Positions 1-6,231 of a DNA stretch of 6,532 nt are shown one piece after another. The notes beneath the pieces are model-generated. The model was not told the origin of the DNA. It made no database searches and worked only from the letters and a program-made list of their open reading frames with translations. Numbering within the stretch: position 1 is the first letter of the stretch; each line of letters starts with the position of its first letter. The stretch covers positions 1 through 6,532 of the forward strand of contig JAHIVS010000256.1 in assembly GCA_018816605.1 (NCBI GenBank), in the 5' to 3' direction. This DNA comes from Pseudomonadota bacterium. GTDB taxonomy: Bacteria > Desulfobacterota > Desulfobacteria > Desulfobacterales > Desulfobacteraceae. A program made the position numbers and the translations under genes.

Positions 1-1
1 A

Positions 2-175
2 TTGGCCAAATTCAAGATCCCCAGAATCATCGAATTTGTCACTGAACTGCCCAAAACCATCAGCGGCAAAATCCGCAGGATTGAGTTGAGGGAAAACGAA
101 AACGACAAAAAGCAAGAGAACCCCAACGAATATTTCTATCATCAATTCCCAGAACTGAGTTCCAAAAAAAAATAA
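2..175 (+). CDS. Acyl-CoA synthetase (AMP-forming), C-terminal fragment
   Basis: This is the 3' end of a gene that enters from the left edge; 57 codons remain, ending in TAA. Enzymes of this adenylate-forming family activate a carboxylic acid with ATP to an acyl-AMP, then transfer it to CoA in the cytoplasm. The visible part carries the classical C-terminal A10 motif, [10 protein letters not shown], whose lysine (in SGK) is the catalytic lysine of the adenylation half-reaction. It is preceded by the typical [10 protein letters not shown] strand. The motif resembles medium-chain acyl-CoA or acetyl-CoA synthetases, but chain-length preference cannot be read from this domain. The last 25 residues are charged and lysine-rich and look like a variable tail. 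It lies 121 bases upstream of a transporter pair on the same strand, which suggests uptake and activation of the same acid. Family call is secure; exact substrate is not. Confidence 0.85.
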   Translation: MAKFKIPRIIEFVTELPKTISGKIRRIELRENENDKKQENPNEYFYHQFPELSSKKK

Positions 176-212
176 CATGCACAAGGAAATTTAAACAATG
201 ATATGCCACGAA

Positions 213-222
213 AAGGAGGTGA
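213..222 (+). promoter_or_regulatory. Perfect Shine-Dalgarno sequence without a normal start codon
   Basis: AAGGAGGTGA matches all ten bases complementary to the usual 3' end of bacterial 16S rRNA. No ATG or GTG lies 5-10 bases downstream. The nearest options are ATT at 232, TTG at 234 (a six-codon frame) and ATG at 239, all farther away than usual. The gene at 297 has its own aggag at 284-288. The site may serve a short leader peptide, act as a ribosome standby site, or be a leftover of a lost gene. Confidence 0.5.
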
Positions 223-296
223 CGGAAAACCATTTGGGATGTTCGCGCATATGATAGATTTAACCAAAAATATCTTTATGATCAGGAGTTAAAAAC

Positions 297-590
297 ATGA
301 AGGAAAAACTCTACAAAAAAGAGATCACACTGACCCTTGTTTTCTCTGGTTTACTGCTTTTAATGGGGCACTCGGCATCCATCTTTGTTCTCTTTCCCTC
401 TCTTCAGCAGGGAAGTCTCTGGGGATTTCCCATCCAGTACATCCTTCCCATTTTATTGGGGTGGTTTGGCGTTGCCGGGGTCTGTCTTGTCATGACCATC
501 ATGTGCAACAAATTTGATGATGAAATGGAAGCTTATGTCAATTCCCTTCCCCCTGTGGTTGAACCCGAAAAAGATACTTTAACCCGATAA
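297..590 (+). CDS. Small two-helix membrane protein, putative symporter accessory subunit
   Basis: A 97-residue inner-membrane protein with two predicted helices, about residues 11-34 and 46-70. They are followed by a charged segment, NKFDDEMEAY (71-80), and an acidic, proline-containing tail. The start is ATG with aggag nine bases upstream (284-288). Size, topology and position directly before a sodium:solute symporter match the known pattern of small partner proteins (DUF4212/DUF485-like) encoded beside ActP-like permeases. The sequence is not a clear copy of either family's consensus, so the assignment rests on arrangement more than on motifs. Only ten bases separate its stop from the symporter ATG, with the symporter's ribosome-binding site directly following the stop codon, so the two are surely co-translated. 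By analogy it would stabilise or modulate the permease; this is inference. Confidence 0.75.
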   Translation: MKEKLYKKEITLTLVFSGLLLLMGHSASIFVLFPSLQQGSLWGFPIQYILPILLGWFGVAGVCLVMTIMCNKFDDEMEAYVNSLPPVVEPEKDTLTR

Positions 591-600
591 GGAGGTATGT

Positions 601-2238
601 ATGCCAGCTGAATATGCATTGAGCAATGTGTGGATAGGGCTTGGGGTTGTGGGATTATTGTTCATAATCTTTTATTATGTGGGCTACACCTCCTCCAAAA
701 AAACCGTATCTGACGAGGATTTCTACGCAGCCGGTTTTTCCATAGGACCTGTGACCAACGGACTGGGCATGGCAGCCACCTGGGCCAGTCTTGCCACCTT
801 TCTAGGGGTAATCGCCCTGATTTTAAAGCTCCAGGTTCCCTTTGTCTACCTCTGGATCCAGTGGGCCATCTCCATCCCTTTGCTGACCCTTCTTTACGGC
901 ACCAGCCTTCGACGGATGAAAGCCTTTACACCGGCTACCTTCATCCGGCAGCGCTACGGCAAGCCTTCCACCATCGTGATTGTCTGCTGGATGATCCTGA
1001 TCATGGTCATGTATGCACTTGGCCAGATGATCGGTCTGGGCCAGGCCTTTGAGCTGCTCTTCGGGGTTCCCTACAACACGGCCATTATTGTTGCGGGTCT
1101 TGCCACTGTCGGCTTTATCACAGTCGGCGGCATGTACGGCGCCTCCTACAACGCCGCCTTCCAGATGGTGGTCATGACCATTGCCATGGTGGTTCCCATG
1201 GGCGCCATCATGAAGGCCATGGGCTCTTCGGGCTGGTGGTTTCCACCGCTTGCCTACGGCGATATGGTTCCGGACATGATGAAAAACATCCCCACCTTTT
1301 TTGACATGAAATATGATTTCAGGTGGTATTTTGCCCTGATTCCGGCCTTTACCCTGGGGCCTGTGGCCCTTCCCCATCTGGCCATGAAGGTCTTTACCGC
1401 TTCTTCGGTTAAAAGTGCAAGGTGGGCCGTTGTCTGGTTCTCCCTTTTCCTGGGGCTGCTTTTTTCCGGCACCTATGTAGTGGGATTTGCAGGCAACTTC
1501 TTTACCGCCACCACGGGAAAAGTCATTGCCAAGGCTGATCAAACCCTGTTGATCCTCAATGTATTTTACAACCCGACCCTTGTGGCCGCTTTTGTCATGG
1601 GTGGGGCCGTGGCAGCAGGACTTTCCACCATCGGCGGAAACCTCATGGCCATTGCAGGGCTGGTGGGCTCGGATCTCCTGGGTATTATTGCACCGGACAT
1701 GGCCTCTTCCAAAAAAATGAGATGGGGATATGCGGCCCTGGCCATGGGCGGTTTTCTAGCCATCCTCATGGCATTTAATCCTCCGAAATTTCTGGTCACC
1801 AGTATTCTGTGGGCCTTCGGCCTTCTGGCCACCACTGCAACGCCGGCCATTCTTCTGGGTGTCTGGTGGAAGGAAGCCAATAAGCTGGCGCTCATCATCT
1901 CCTCTTTGTTCTGCGGCTTCCTTTATATCCTGATCTCTCCCCATGTATTGCCGTCAATCGTTGTGGGAAAAGGTCTTGTGGCTGCCCTGGGCATGTCCGG
2001 CGGCATGGTCACCATTCCCTTAAGCTTTGCCATGTTTATCCTTTTGTCCATTGCCTTTAACCGCATATCTATTTTCAAGGCCTATGCCCCCACACTGGCG
2101 GACAAAAAAGTTATTGACCGCATCCACGGCTGGGGCACGGATTATGAAGAAACCCGTTACAACGGCATCACCATACCTGTGATCGTTTCCGTCATCTGTA
2201 TCGGCATTTTTTGCTGGGGTCTGGTGCCATGGACCTAA
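601..2238 (+). CDS. Sodium:solute symporter family permease (acetate-permease-like)
   Basis: A 545-residue inner-membrane carrier of the SSS family (LeuT fold), expected to import a small organic solute with Na+. About 13 hydrophobic helices are visible. Family landmarks are DEDFYAAGFSIGP (38-50) followed by a W-A-S-x-x-T-F-L-G stretch (61-69) in the first core helix, GGMYGASYNAAFQ (176-188), ALPHLAMKVFTASS (256-269), and AAGLSTIGGNLMAIA (338-352). In the last, S342/T343 fall where the sodium-site Ser/Thr sit in this family. The ALPHLAMKVFT block resembles the ALPH/GLPH-x-x-MRFFT block of acetate and monocarboxylate permeases, and length fits that subgroup (about 550). The start ATG is preceded by GGAGGT at 591-596, five bases away. 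A small accessory subunit precedes it and an acyl-CoA synthetase lies further upstream, so a short or medium-chain carboxylate is the likely substrate. Substrate is inferred, not shown; SSS members also carry amino acids, sugars and vitamins. Confidence 0.93.
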   Translation: MPAEYALSNVWIGLGVVGLLFIIFYYVGYTSSKKTVSDEDFYAAGFSIGPVTNGLGMAATWASLATFLGVIALILKLQVPFVYLWIQWAISIPLLTLLYGTSLRRMKAFTPATFIRQRYGKPSTIVIVCWMILIMVMYALGQMIGLGQAFELLFGVPYNTAIIVAGLATVGFITVGGMYGASYNAAFQMVVMTIAMVVPMGAIMKAMGSSGWWFPPLAYGDMVPDMMKNIPTFFDMKYDFRWYFALIPAFTLGPVALPHLAMKVFTASSVKSARWAVVWFSLFLGLLFSGTYVVGFAGNFFTATTGKVIAKADQTLLILNVFYNPTLVAAFVMGGAVAAGLSTIGGNLMAIAGLVGSDLLGIIAPDMASSKKMRWGYAALAMGGFLAILMAFNPPKFLVTSILWAFGLLATTATPAILLGVWWKEANKLALIISSLFCGFLYILISPHVLPSIVVGKGLVAALGMSGGMVTIPLSFAMFILLSIAFNRISIFKAYAPTLADKKVIDRIHGWGTDYEETRYNGITIPVIVSVICIGIFCWGLVPWT

Positions 2239-2283
2239 CGCATGCCTAAGAGAAAAGACTTCTCCAAACCGATGACCTGACCT

Positions 2284-2315
2284 GTAGAGCCCGGGAAAGT
2301 TTTCCCGGGCTCTAC
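2284..2315 (+). terminator. Strong GC-rich hairpin between symporter and Yip1-like gene
   Basis: GTAGAGCCCGGGAAA (2284-2298) and its exact reverse complement (2301-2315) form a 15-bp inverted repeat, realistically 14 bp with an AGTT loop. It starts 45 bases after the symporter stop and ends 41 bases before the next ATG. No U-tract follows on either strand; the + strand continues with a C-rich then A-rich stretch. This makes a classical intrinsic terminator unlikely. It may protect the 3' end of the symporter message, attenuate read-through, or assist factor-dependent termination. Confidence 0.45.
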
Positions 2316-2356
2316 ACCCCCACCCAAAAAAACACACCTTTCAAAAGGAAACATCA

Positions 2357-2908
2357 ATGACCTATCTGACATCCATGGGAAATATCCTGACCCTTAACAC
2401 GGGTCCTCTGCAAGAACAAATGGATATAAAACGCCTGCAGGTATATGCCATTCTCAATGTATTGGTTCTGGGAGTGATTTACGGATGTTCTGCTGCCATG
2501 TTCAGCCAGGGGATACTGCTGGCCAAAGGATTTGATGCCACGGCCTTTAACCCCCTTAAAATAATTGTGGCCGGTATTCCCGTGGCCTTTTGCATGCATG
2601 GGGGGGCCGCTCTTTTTATCTGGGTATTTCTAAAGGCCATTGGGGGGAAGGCCCATTTTCTGACCTCCTATTTCCACCTCGGGACGGCTGCCATTTCGCT
2701 ATGGCTTGTGGCTCCCTTTGCGGCCGCCCTTCAGACCGGGGCCGTCTCCCCTGTGATCACCTTTTTGACAGGTCTTTTTTCTTTGTATGCCTTTGCCGTG
2801 AATGTCCGGGTAATCAAGACCGCATTCCAATTGTCCACCCTTAAAATGACCATTGCCACCCTGGTGACCCTCATGTATATCAGCTGTTTTCTCTATCTGT
2901 GGGTATAG
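2357..2908 (+). CDS. Yip1-like multi-pass membrane protein, function unknown
   Basis: A 183-residue integral membrane protein with a short hydrophilic N-terminus (about 27 residues) and five predicted helices, roughly 28-48, 68-92, 104-124, 128-150 and 163-182. The layout resembles bacterial Yip1-domain (PF04893-type) proteins: a GG-x-A-x-F helix, then a LGGKG-like turn (here AIGGKAHFLTSYFHLG, 95-109), a middle pair of helices with a central P, and a VRVIKTAFQLST segment (150-161) before the final helix. There is no enzyme motif. The start ATG has AAAAGGAA six bases upstream. It lies 118 bases behind the symporter on the same strand, separated by a strong hairpin, so co-transcription with reduced expression is possible. 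Function of bacterial Yip1-like proteins is mostly unknown; a link to the symporter is a guess from position. Family call is moderate because it rests on topology and faint patterns. Confidence 0.6.
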   Translation: MTYLTSMGNILTLNTGPLQEQMDIKRLQVYAILNVLVLGVIYGCSAAMFSQGILLAKGFDATAFNPLKIIVAGIPVAFCMHGGAALFIWVFLKAIGGKAHFLTSYFHLGTAAISLWLVAPFAAALQTGAVSPVITFLTGLFSLYAFAVNVRVIKTAFQLSTLKMTIATLVTLMYISCFLYLWV

Positions 2909-2910
2909 GA

Positions 2911-2947
2911 CCTGACAAGGCAGGGCCCATCAGGATCTGTTTTTTTT
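2911..2947 (+). terminator. Weak possible terminator after the Yip1-like gene
   Basis: CCTGA (2911-2915) can pair with TCAGG (2930-2934) around a 14-base loop containing GGGCCC, and eight T's follow at 2940-2947. It begins three bases after the Yip1-like stop codon, the right place for a terminator facing the convergent helicase gene. The stem is short, and the T-run is also the lysine codons of the helicase tail, so it may be coincidence. Confidence 0.25.
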
Positions 2948-4186
2948 AGATTTGTTCTTCCTGGATTTCTTTCGGTCTTTTTCCCAGTCCTCATTGGCCT
3001 GGATCAGGTCCTTTATTGTTTCCGGCTCTTCTGACACACCAATGATAAGGGAGTATTCTTTTTTGCCCATGGGAATGAGTTCAATGGGTTTGTTCAAAAA
3101 TCCCTGGATCTCTTCCAGCAATGGTGCTTCTTCAGGACTGCAAAAAGAAATGGCCTGGCCTTTCTGGGTTCCCCTTCCGGTCCTGCCCACCCGATGGACA
3201 TAATTCTCTTTTTTATCCGGCAAGTCATAGTTCACCACAAAATCCACATCCGGTATATCAATGCCCCTGGCACTGACGTCCGTAGCAATAAGGATCTTGG
3301 CCCACCCGCTTTTAAATTGCCCCATGACAGCACTCCTTTCCTCCTGGTCTTTGCTGCCGTGGATGGTCAGAGACTTGATCTCCACCCTTTCCAATGCCTT
3401 TGCGACCCGTTCGGCTCTCACCTTTGTCCTGACAAAAACAATAACCCTGGCATCCGGGTTGTCCTGGATGAATTTGCGCAAAAAAAAGCGTTTGTCATCC
3501 ATTTCCACCGAAAGAACCCCGTGGGTCACATTTTTTGAAACCGGATCATCCGGAGAAACCTGGATACGGATGGCAGAGCTTTTGACCTGGGAAAAAGCCA
3601 GTTTTTTGATTTCCTTGTTAATGGTGGCAGAGAAAAACAGGGTTTGATGCCGCTGCACCAATTTTTTCTTCACCGACTCAATGTCTTTAATAAACCCTTT
3701 GTCCAGCATCTGGTCTGCTTCGTCCAGCACGAGTATCCCCACTTTTTTTACATCAATGACGCCCTGGCTGATGAGATCAAACATCCGGCCCGGGGTGGCA
3801 ATGAGCACATCAATCCCGTCTTTGAGCTTTTTTATCTGGGGGTCCTGTTCCACACCACCATACAGCGCAAATGCTTTTACCTTTGTATGCTGGGACAAGG
3901 TTTCAAACACCTCCCCGATCTGGGCTGCCAGTTCCCGGGTGGGGACCATGACAATGCAATGGATGCCAAAAGAGCGTTTTGAACTTTTGGCCCGGTGGAT
4001 CTTATCAATAATGGGGATGGCAAAGGCCGCCGTCTTTCCGGTTCCGGTCTGGGCAATGGCCAGGACATCCTCGCCTTTCTGAATGGAGGGGATGGCCTTG
4101 AACTGGATGTCCGTTGGCCGTTTAAACCCTTCTGCTGCCAGATTTCTCTTTATGGCTGAATCAATGTGGTATGTGTCAAATTTCAT
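2930..4186 (-). CDS. DEAD-box ATP-dependent RNA helicase (RhlE-like)
   Basis: A 418-residue cytoplasmic RNA helicase that unwinds or remodels RNA with ATP. All family motifs are intact, numbered from the chosen start: Q motif GFKRPTDIQ (20-28), motif I AQTGTGKT (45-52), Ia PTRELA (82-87), GG (110-111), Ib TPGR (131-134), II DEAD (155-158), III SAT (186-188), V ATDVSARGID (301-310) and VI HRVGRTGRG (331-339). A lysine/arginine-rich tail (403-418) probably binds RNA. The frame extends 22 codons upstream to a GTG at 4252, but the ATG at 4186 is preferred. It has AAAAAGAG five bases upstream, and MKFDTYHID matches the usual N-terminus of RhlE-type helicases, whereas the GTG has no ribosome-binding site. 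It is a single gene, convergent with the Yip1-like gene. Likely roles are ribosome assembly, mRNA decay or cold adaptation; which one cannot be told from sequence. Confidence 0.95.
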   Translation of the reverse strand: MKFDTYHIDSAIKRNLAAEGFKRPTDIQFKAIPSIQKGEDVLAIAQTGTGKTAAFAIPIIDKIHRAKSSKRSFGIHCIVMVPTRELAAQIGEVFETLSQHTKVKAFALYGGVEQDPQIKKLKDGIDVLIATPGRMFDLISQGVIDVKKVGILVLDEADQMLDKGFIKDIESVKKKLVQRHQTLFFSATINKEIKKLAFSQVKSSAIRIQVSPDDPVSKNVTHGVLSVEMDDKRFFLRKFIQDNPDARVIVFVRTKVRAERVAKALERVEIKSLTIHGSKDQEERSAVMGQFKSGWAKILIATDVSARGIDIPDVDFVVNYDLPDKKENYVHRVGRTGRGTQKGQAISFCSPEEAPLLEEIQGFLNKPIELIPMGKKEYSLIIGVSEEPETIKDLIQANEDWEKDRKKSRKNKSKKNRS

Positions 4187-4260
4187 GGGACTCTTTTTGT
4201 ATGGGAATTTATATCGTATTTCAATGGTTATGGGAAGACAGGATACAGGCACCGCCGTTA

Positions 4261-4281
4261 AAAAGCAAGATACTTGCTTTT
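4261..4281. other. 9-bp AT-rich hairpin in the helicase upstream region
   Basis: AAAAGCAAG (4261-4269) and CTTGCTTTT (4273-4281) are perfect inverted repeats with an ATA loop. On the + strand the stem ends in TTTTATT and could be a weak terminator. On the - strand it would lie in or at the start of the helicase 5' leader, about 75 bases before the ATG. Confidence 0.4.
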
Positions 4282-4308
4282 ATTCACGGAGAGGGTGTCG
4301 CCGGTCAA
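4279..4308 (-). promoter_or_regulatory. Candidate sigma70-type promoter for the helicase
   Basis: Read on the - strand, TTGACC (4308-4303) and AATAAA (4284-4279) are separated by 18 bases. They match the -35 consensus at five and the -10 at four of six positions. Transcription would start near 4272, giving a leader of about 85 bases before the helicase ATG. The -10 overlaps the 4261-4281 hairpin. This is sequence resemblance only. Confidence 0.33.
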
Positions 4309-4336
4309 GGCCAAAATCAGACGGATACCGCCTGCA

Positions 4337-4373
4337 AATTTGGGTATGGACACAATATGCACCATCCCAAATT
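4337..4373. repeat. Long bulged inverted repeat in the intergenic region
   Basis: AATTTGGG (4337-4344) pairs with CCCAAATT (4366-4373), and ATGG (4346-4349) with CCAT (4362-4365). This gives 12 bp with one bulged T (4345) and a 12-base loop. A second small repeat, AGGG-ACAA-CCCT (4374-4385), follows directly, then TTTATTTTT. It could be a regulator binding site between the divergent genes, or a tandem hairpin terminator on the + strand. Confidence 0.45.
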
Positions 4374-4477
4374 AGGGACAACCCTTTATTTTTGCATCCC
4401 GTGTAATTTTGCTATCCATCTCTTTGCAGATATTTTATATTGCTGGGTATCCAATCAACTGGAATTATGATTTCAGC

Positions 4478-4699
4478 ATGCGAACTATCCTAAAATATTG
4501 GTTCCCGCGCCTGATAATTATCGGCTTTGCCCTTTCTATGCCCTTTTCCACCCCTGAATTTATAGCCGGCATGGATGAGGGGAGCTTTTTAGTCTGGCGT
4601 TTAAGGCTTATCTGGGTGTTGGTTTTCCCCCTTGTCTTTTGCCTGCTGCTGATTTTAACACTGGTGATGAAACGGCTGAAACAAGGCAAAAAGAAATAG
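4478..4699 (+). CDS. Small hypothetical membrane protein
   Basis: A possible 73-residue protein with two hydrophobic segments, about residues 8-24 and 43-65, and a strongly basic C-terminus (KRLKQGKKK). A charged connector, GMDEGSF (31-37), lies between the helices. I do not recognise the family. The ATG at 4478 is chosen because it is the first ATG in the frame. The frame is open upstream to TTG at 4409, which has no ribosome-binding site either, while the ATG has only a weak GGAA 13 bases before it. It ends 123 bases before the ABC ATPase gene, with a good promoter in between, so it need not belong to that transporter. The membrane-protein-like composition and basic cytoplasmic end argue it is real; the weak start and lack of recognised relatives argue for caution. 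Confidence 0.45.
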   Translation: MRTILKYWFPRLIIIGFALSMPFSTPEFIAGMDEGSFLVWRLRLIWVLVFPLVFCLLLILTLVMKRLKQGKKK

Positions 4700-4718
4700 A
4701 GGAGAAACTGTCCCAACT

Positions 4719-4747
4719 TTGACATGCTTCCTGTTCTTTGATACCAT
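4719..4747 (+). promoter_or_regulatory. Sigma70-type promoter for the ABC transporter pair
   Basis: A perfect -35 box TTGACA (4719-4724) is separated by 17 bases from TACCAT (4742-4747), which matches the -10 consensus at four of six positions. Transcription would start near 4754, about 70 bases before the ABC ATPase start codon. The leader shows no obvious operator or strong hairpin. Confidence 0.55.
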
Positions 4748-4822
4748 CCGGTCTGGTTCTCTGACAAGAATTTAAACCCCAAAAAACATCTGAATCTTCA
4801 AAATGCTTGAAAAGGAATCTTT

Positions 4823-5434
4823 ATGATCTCGTTTGAATCTGTCTGCCATGACATTGGCAGCACCCGGATTTTTTCAGACCGAACCCTTTGTGTGAATAAA
4901 AATGAAAAAATTTTAATCCTGGGGAAATCCGGCCTGGGAAAAACCAGTCTCTTCAGGTTGATCCTTGGCTTTGAGCAGCCCATATCAGGGCAAATCCGGG
5001 TCAACGGGTTGCAGGTGAATCAAACCCATATCCACCAAATCCGTGGGCAAATTTTTTATTTGAGCCAGGATATTGATCTAAAAAATGAGGTCATCCTCCG
5101 CCTTCTGACAGAGGTCTGGGAATTCAACTTCTCCCGGCCCCTGCCCCTTGAAATGGTAGACAAACTGCTGACCTTTCTGGAACTCTCCCCCGCTATTCTC
5201 CAAAAGAGGACAACGGATCTTTCCGGCGGTGAACGCCAACGTACCGGGCTTTTAATCGGTTTTCTCCTGGACCGGCCAATCTGGCTTTTGGATGAACCCA
5301 CATCAGCCCTGGATGATACCATGAAAAAAAAGATAGCCGACCACATCCTGTCTTCCGACAAAACCTGTATCATTATTTCCCATGACCACAGGTGGCAGGA
5401 AAATCCAACCGTCCGAATCGAGAGGTGGTCATAA
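4823..5434 (+). CDS. fetA: ABC transporter ATP-binding protein, FetA (YbbL)-like
   Basis: A 203-residue ATPase that powers the membrane permease encoded next to it. All nucleotide-binding motifs are intact: Walker A GKSGLGKT (34-41), Q-loop Q82 in YLSQD, signature LSGGERQR (133-140), Walker B IWLLDE (153-158), D-loop SALD (161-164) and switch histidine H187 in IISHDH. At about 200 residues it is short for an ABC ATPase but normal for FetA/YbbL. Start ATG at 4823 is supported by AAAGGAA five bases upstream. The stop overlaps the next start (TAATG), so the two subunits are translationally coupled. In E. coli FetAB is reported to export iron and raise resistance to oxidative stress. The ATPase alone would not reveal this; the name rests on the unmistakable partner. 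A metal-export role here is inferred from that family. Confidence 0.88.
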   Translation: MISFESVCHDIGSTRIFSDRTLCVNKNEKILILGKSGLGKTSLFRLILGFEQPISGQIRVNGLQVNQTHIHQIRGQIFYLSQDIDLKNEVILRLLTEVWEFNFSRPLPLEMVDKLLTFLELSPAILQKRTTDLSGGERQRTGLLIGFLLDRPIWLLDEPTSALDDTMKKKIADHILSSDKTCIIISHDHRWQENPTVRIERWS

Positions 5435-6231
5435 TGGGTGCCCATGACCTGAGCCTATTTTCCCTTGTATCCTTGTTGATATTTCTCGTGCCCATCCTTT
5501 ATATCAGCCGCTATTTGAAACTTGGCATCAATCGGACAATCCTGATTGGCATGGCAAGGATGTGCCTGCAGCTCTCCTTTGTGGGGCTCTATCTCGAATT
5601 TTTATTTAAATTGGATTCCCCCTGGCTCAACGGCGCCTATCTGCTGCTCATGATCGCCATTGCCTGCCATTCCATATTAAAATCGAGCAATCTCAAGGTT
5701 CGCATATTTTTCAAACCCTTGTTCTTTGCCCTGCTGATACCTTTCTCCGTGGTTCTGCTCTTCTTCAATGCCGTGGTGGTCCATATTGAAAATCTGTTTG
5801 AAGCCAAATACCTGGTTCCCATCGGCGGCATGCTCCTGGGAAACTGCCTGCGAAGCGTCATCATCGGGCTTACAAATTTTTATTCCGGCTTGAAGAAGAA
5901 TGAAAGGGAATACCTTTACTCCCTGGCCCTTTTCAACAGCCAGACCCAGGCGCTAAAACCCTGGTTCAAGGAAAGCCTTGCTGCTGCCATTAATCCGACC
6001 CTTGCCTCCATGGCCACCATCGGCCTAGTCTCGCTGCCCGGGATGATGACCGGTCAGATTCTGGGTGGATCCATTCCCCTTGTTGCCATCAAATACCAGA
6101 TCGCCATCATGGGGTGTATTTTTTATACCGAATACTTCAGCGTGATTTTATCCATTCTTTTTTCATTAAAAACTGGATTTAATGCCTTTGGTGTGCTCAA
6201 GCCCGACCTTTTCCAGAACGTACATAACTAA
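5434..6231 (+). CDS. fetB: ABC transporter permease, FetB (YbbM, UPF0014) family
   Basis: A 265-residue inner-membrane protein, close to the usual length of about 260, with around seven hydrophobic segments. Family signatures are GGMLLGNCLRS (131-141) and a block at about 184-223 reading AAINPTLASMATIGLVSLPG (184-203), then MMTGQILGGSIP, ending in IKYQI. This is highly characteristic of UPF0014 proteins. Start is the ATG at 5434, sharing one base with the FetA stop and preceded by GAGAGGTGG; an in-frame GTG 42 bases upstream lies inside fetA and has no site of its own. With FetA it would form an exporter of iron or another metal; plant relatives of the same family (ALS3/STAR2) act in aluminium tolerance, so the substrate is not fixed by family. 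The last 66 bases are overlapped by the antisense pgk remnant, and no terminator follows. Confidence 0.92.
   Translation: MGAHDLSLFSLVSLLIFLVPILYISRYLKLGINRTILIGMARMCLQLSFVGLYLEFLFKLDSPWLNGAYLLLMIAIACHSILKSSNLKVRIFFKPLFFALLIPFSVVLLFFNAVVVHIENLFEAKYLVPIGGMLLGNCLRSVIIGLTNFYSGLKKNEREYLYSLALFNSQTQALKPWFKESLAAAINPTLASMATIGLVSLPGMMTGQILGGSIPLVAIKYQIAIMGCIFYTEYFSVILSILFSLKTGFNAFGVLKPDLFQNVHN

Larger units (their letters stand above)
4187..4477. other. Intergenic region between divergent helicase and small membrane ORF
   Basis: About 290 bases with no convincing gene. Open frames crossing it on the + strand lack a ribosome-binding site and run antisense into the helicase. Contents I can support are a candidate helicase promoter, a 9-bp hairpin at 4261-4281, a long bulged inverted repeat at 4337-4373, and a small AGGG/CCCT hairpin (4374-4385) followed by TTTATTTTT. 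An A/T-rich stretch (4431-4441, TATTTTATATT) could contain a -10 element for the + strand, but no good -35 sits at the right distance. Confidence 0.6.

Noticed and set aside
232..241. ATTTGGGATG also occurs on the - strand at 4363-4372, hinting at a shared operator
   Set aside because: A 10-base match between two places in 6.5 kb on either strand is not rare enough to support a shared regulatory site; no further flanking similarity is visible.
823..1542. Long open frame of about 239 codons on the - strand, antisense to the symporter gene
   Set aside because: It lies entirely within the strongly supported symporter, is rich in Gly/His/Asp/Lys without domains or helices, and has no ribosome-binding site; it is a mirror effect of the symporter codon use.
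3194..4082. Several + strand frames of 110-135 codons antisense to the helicase
   Set aside because: They are shadows of the helicase reading frame; no motif, no ribosome-binding sites, and the - strand protein has every DEAD-box motif intact.
4187..4252. N-terminal extension of the helicase by 22 codons to GTG 4252
   Set aside because: The GTG lacks a Shine-Dalgarno sequence and the extension does not resemble helicase N-termini, whereas ATG 4186 has AAAAAGAG and a typical start sequence.
4171..4470. A 99-codon + strand frame crossing the intergenic region, rich in Cys and His in its second half
   Set aside because: No ribosome-binding site, begins antisense inside the helicase, and the Cys/His residues do not form a recognisable metal-binding motif.
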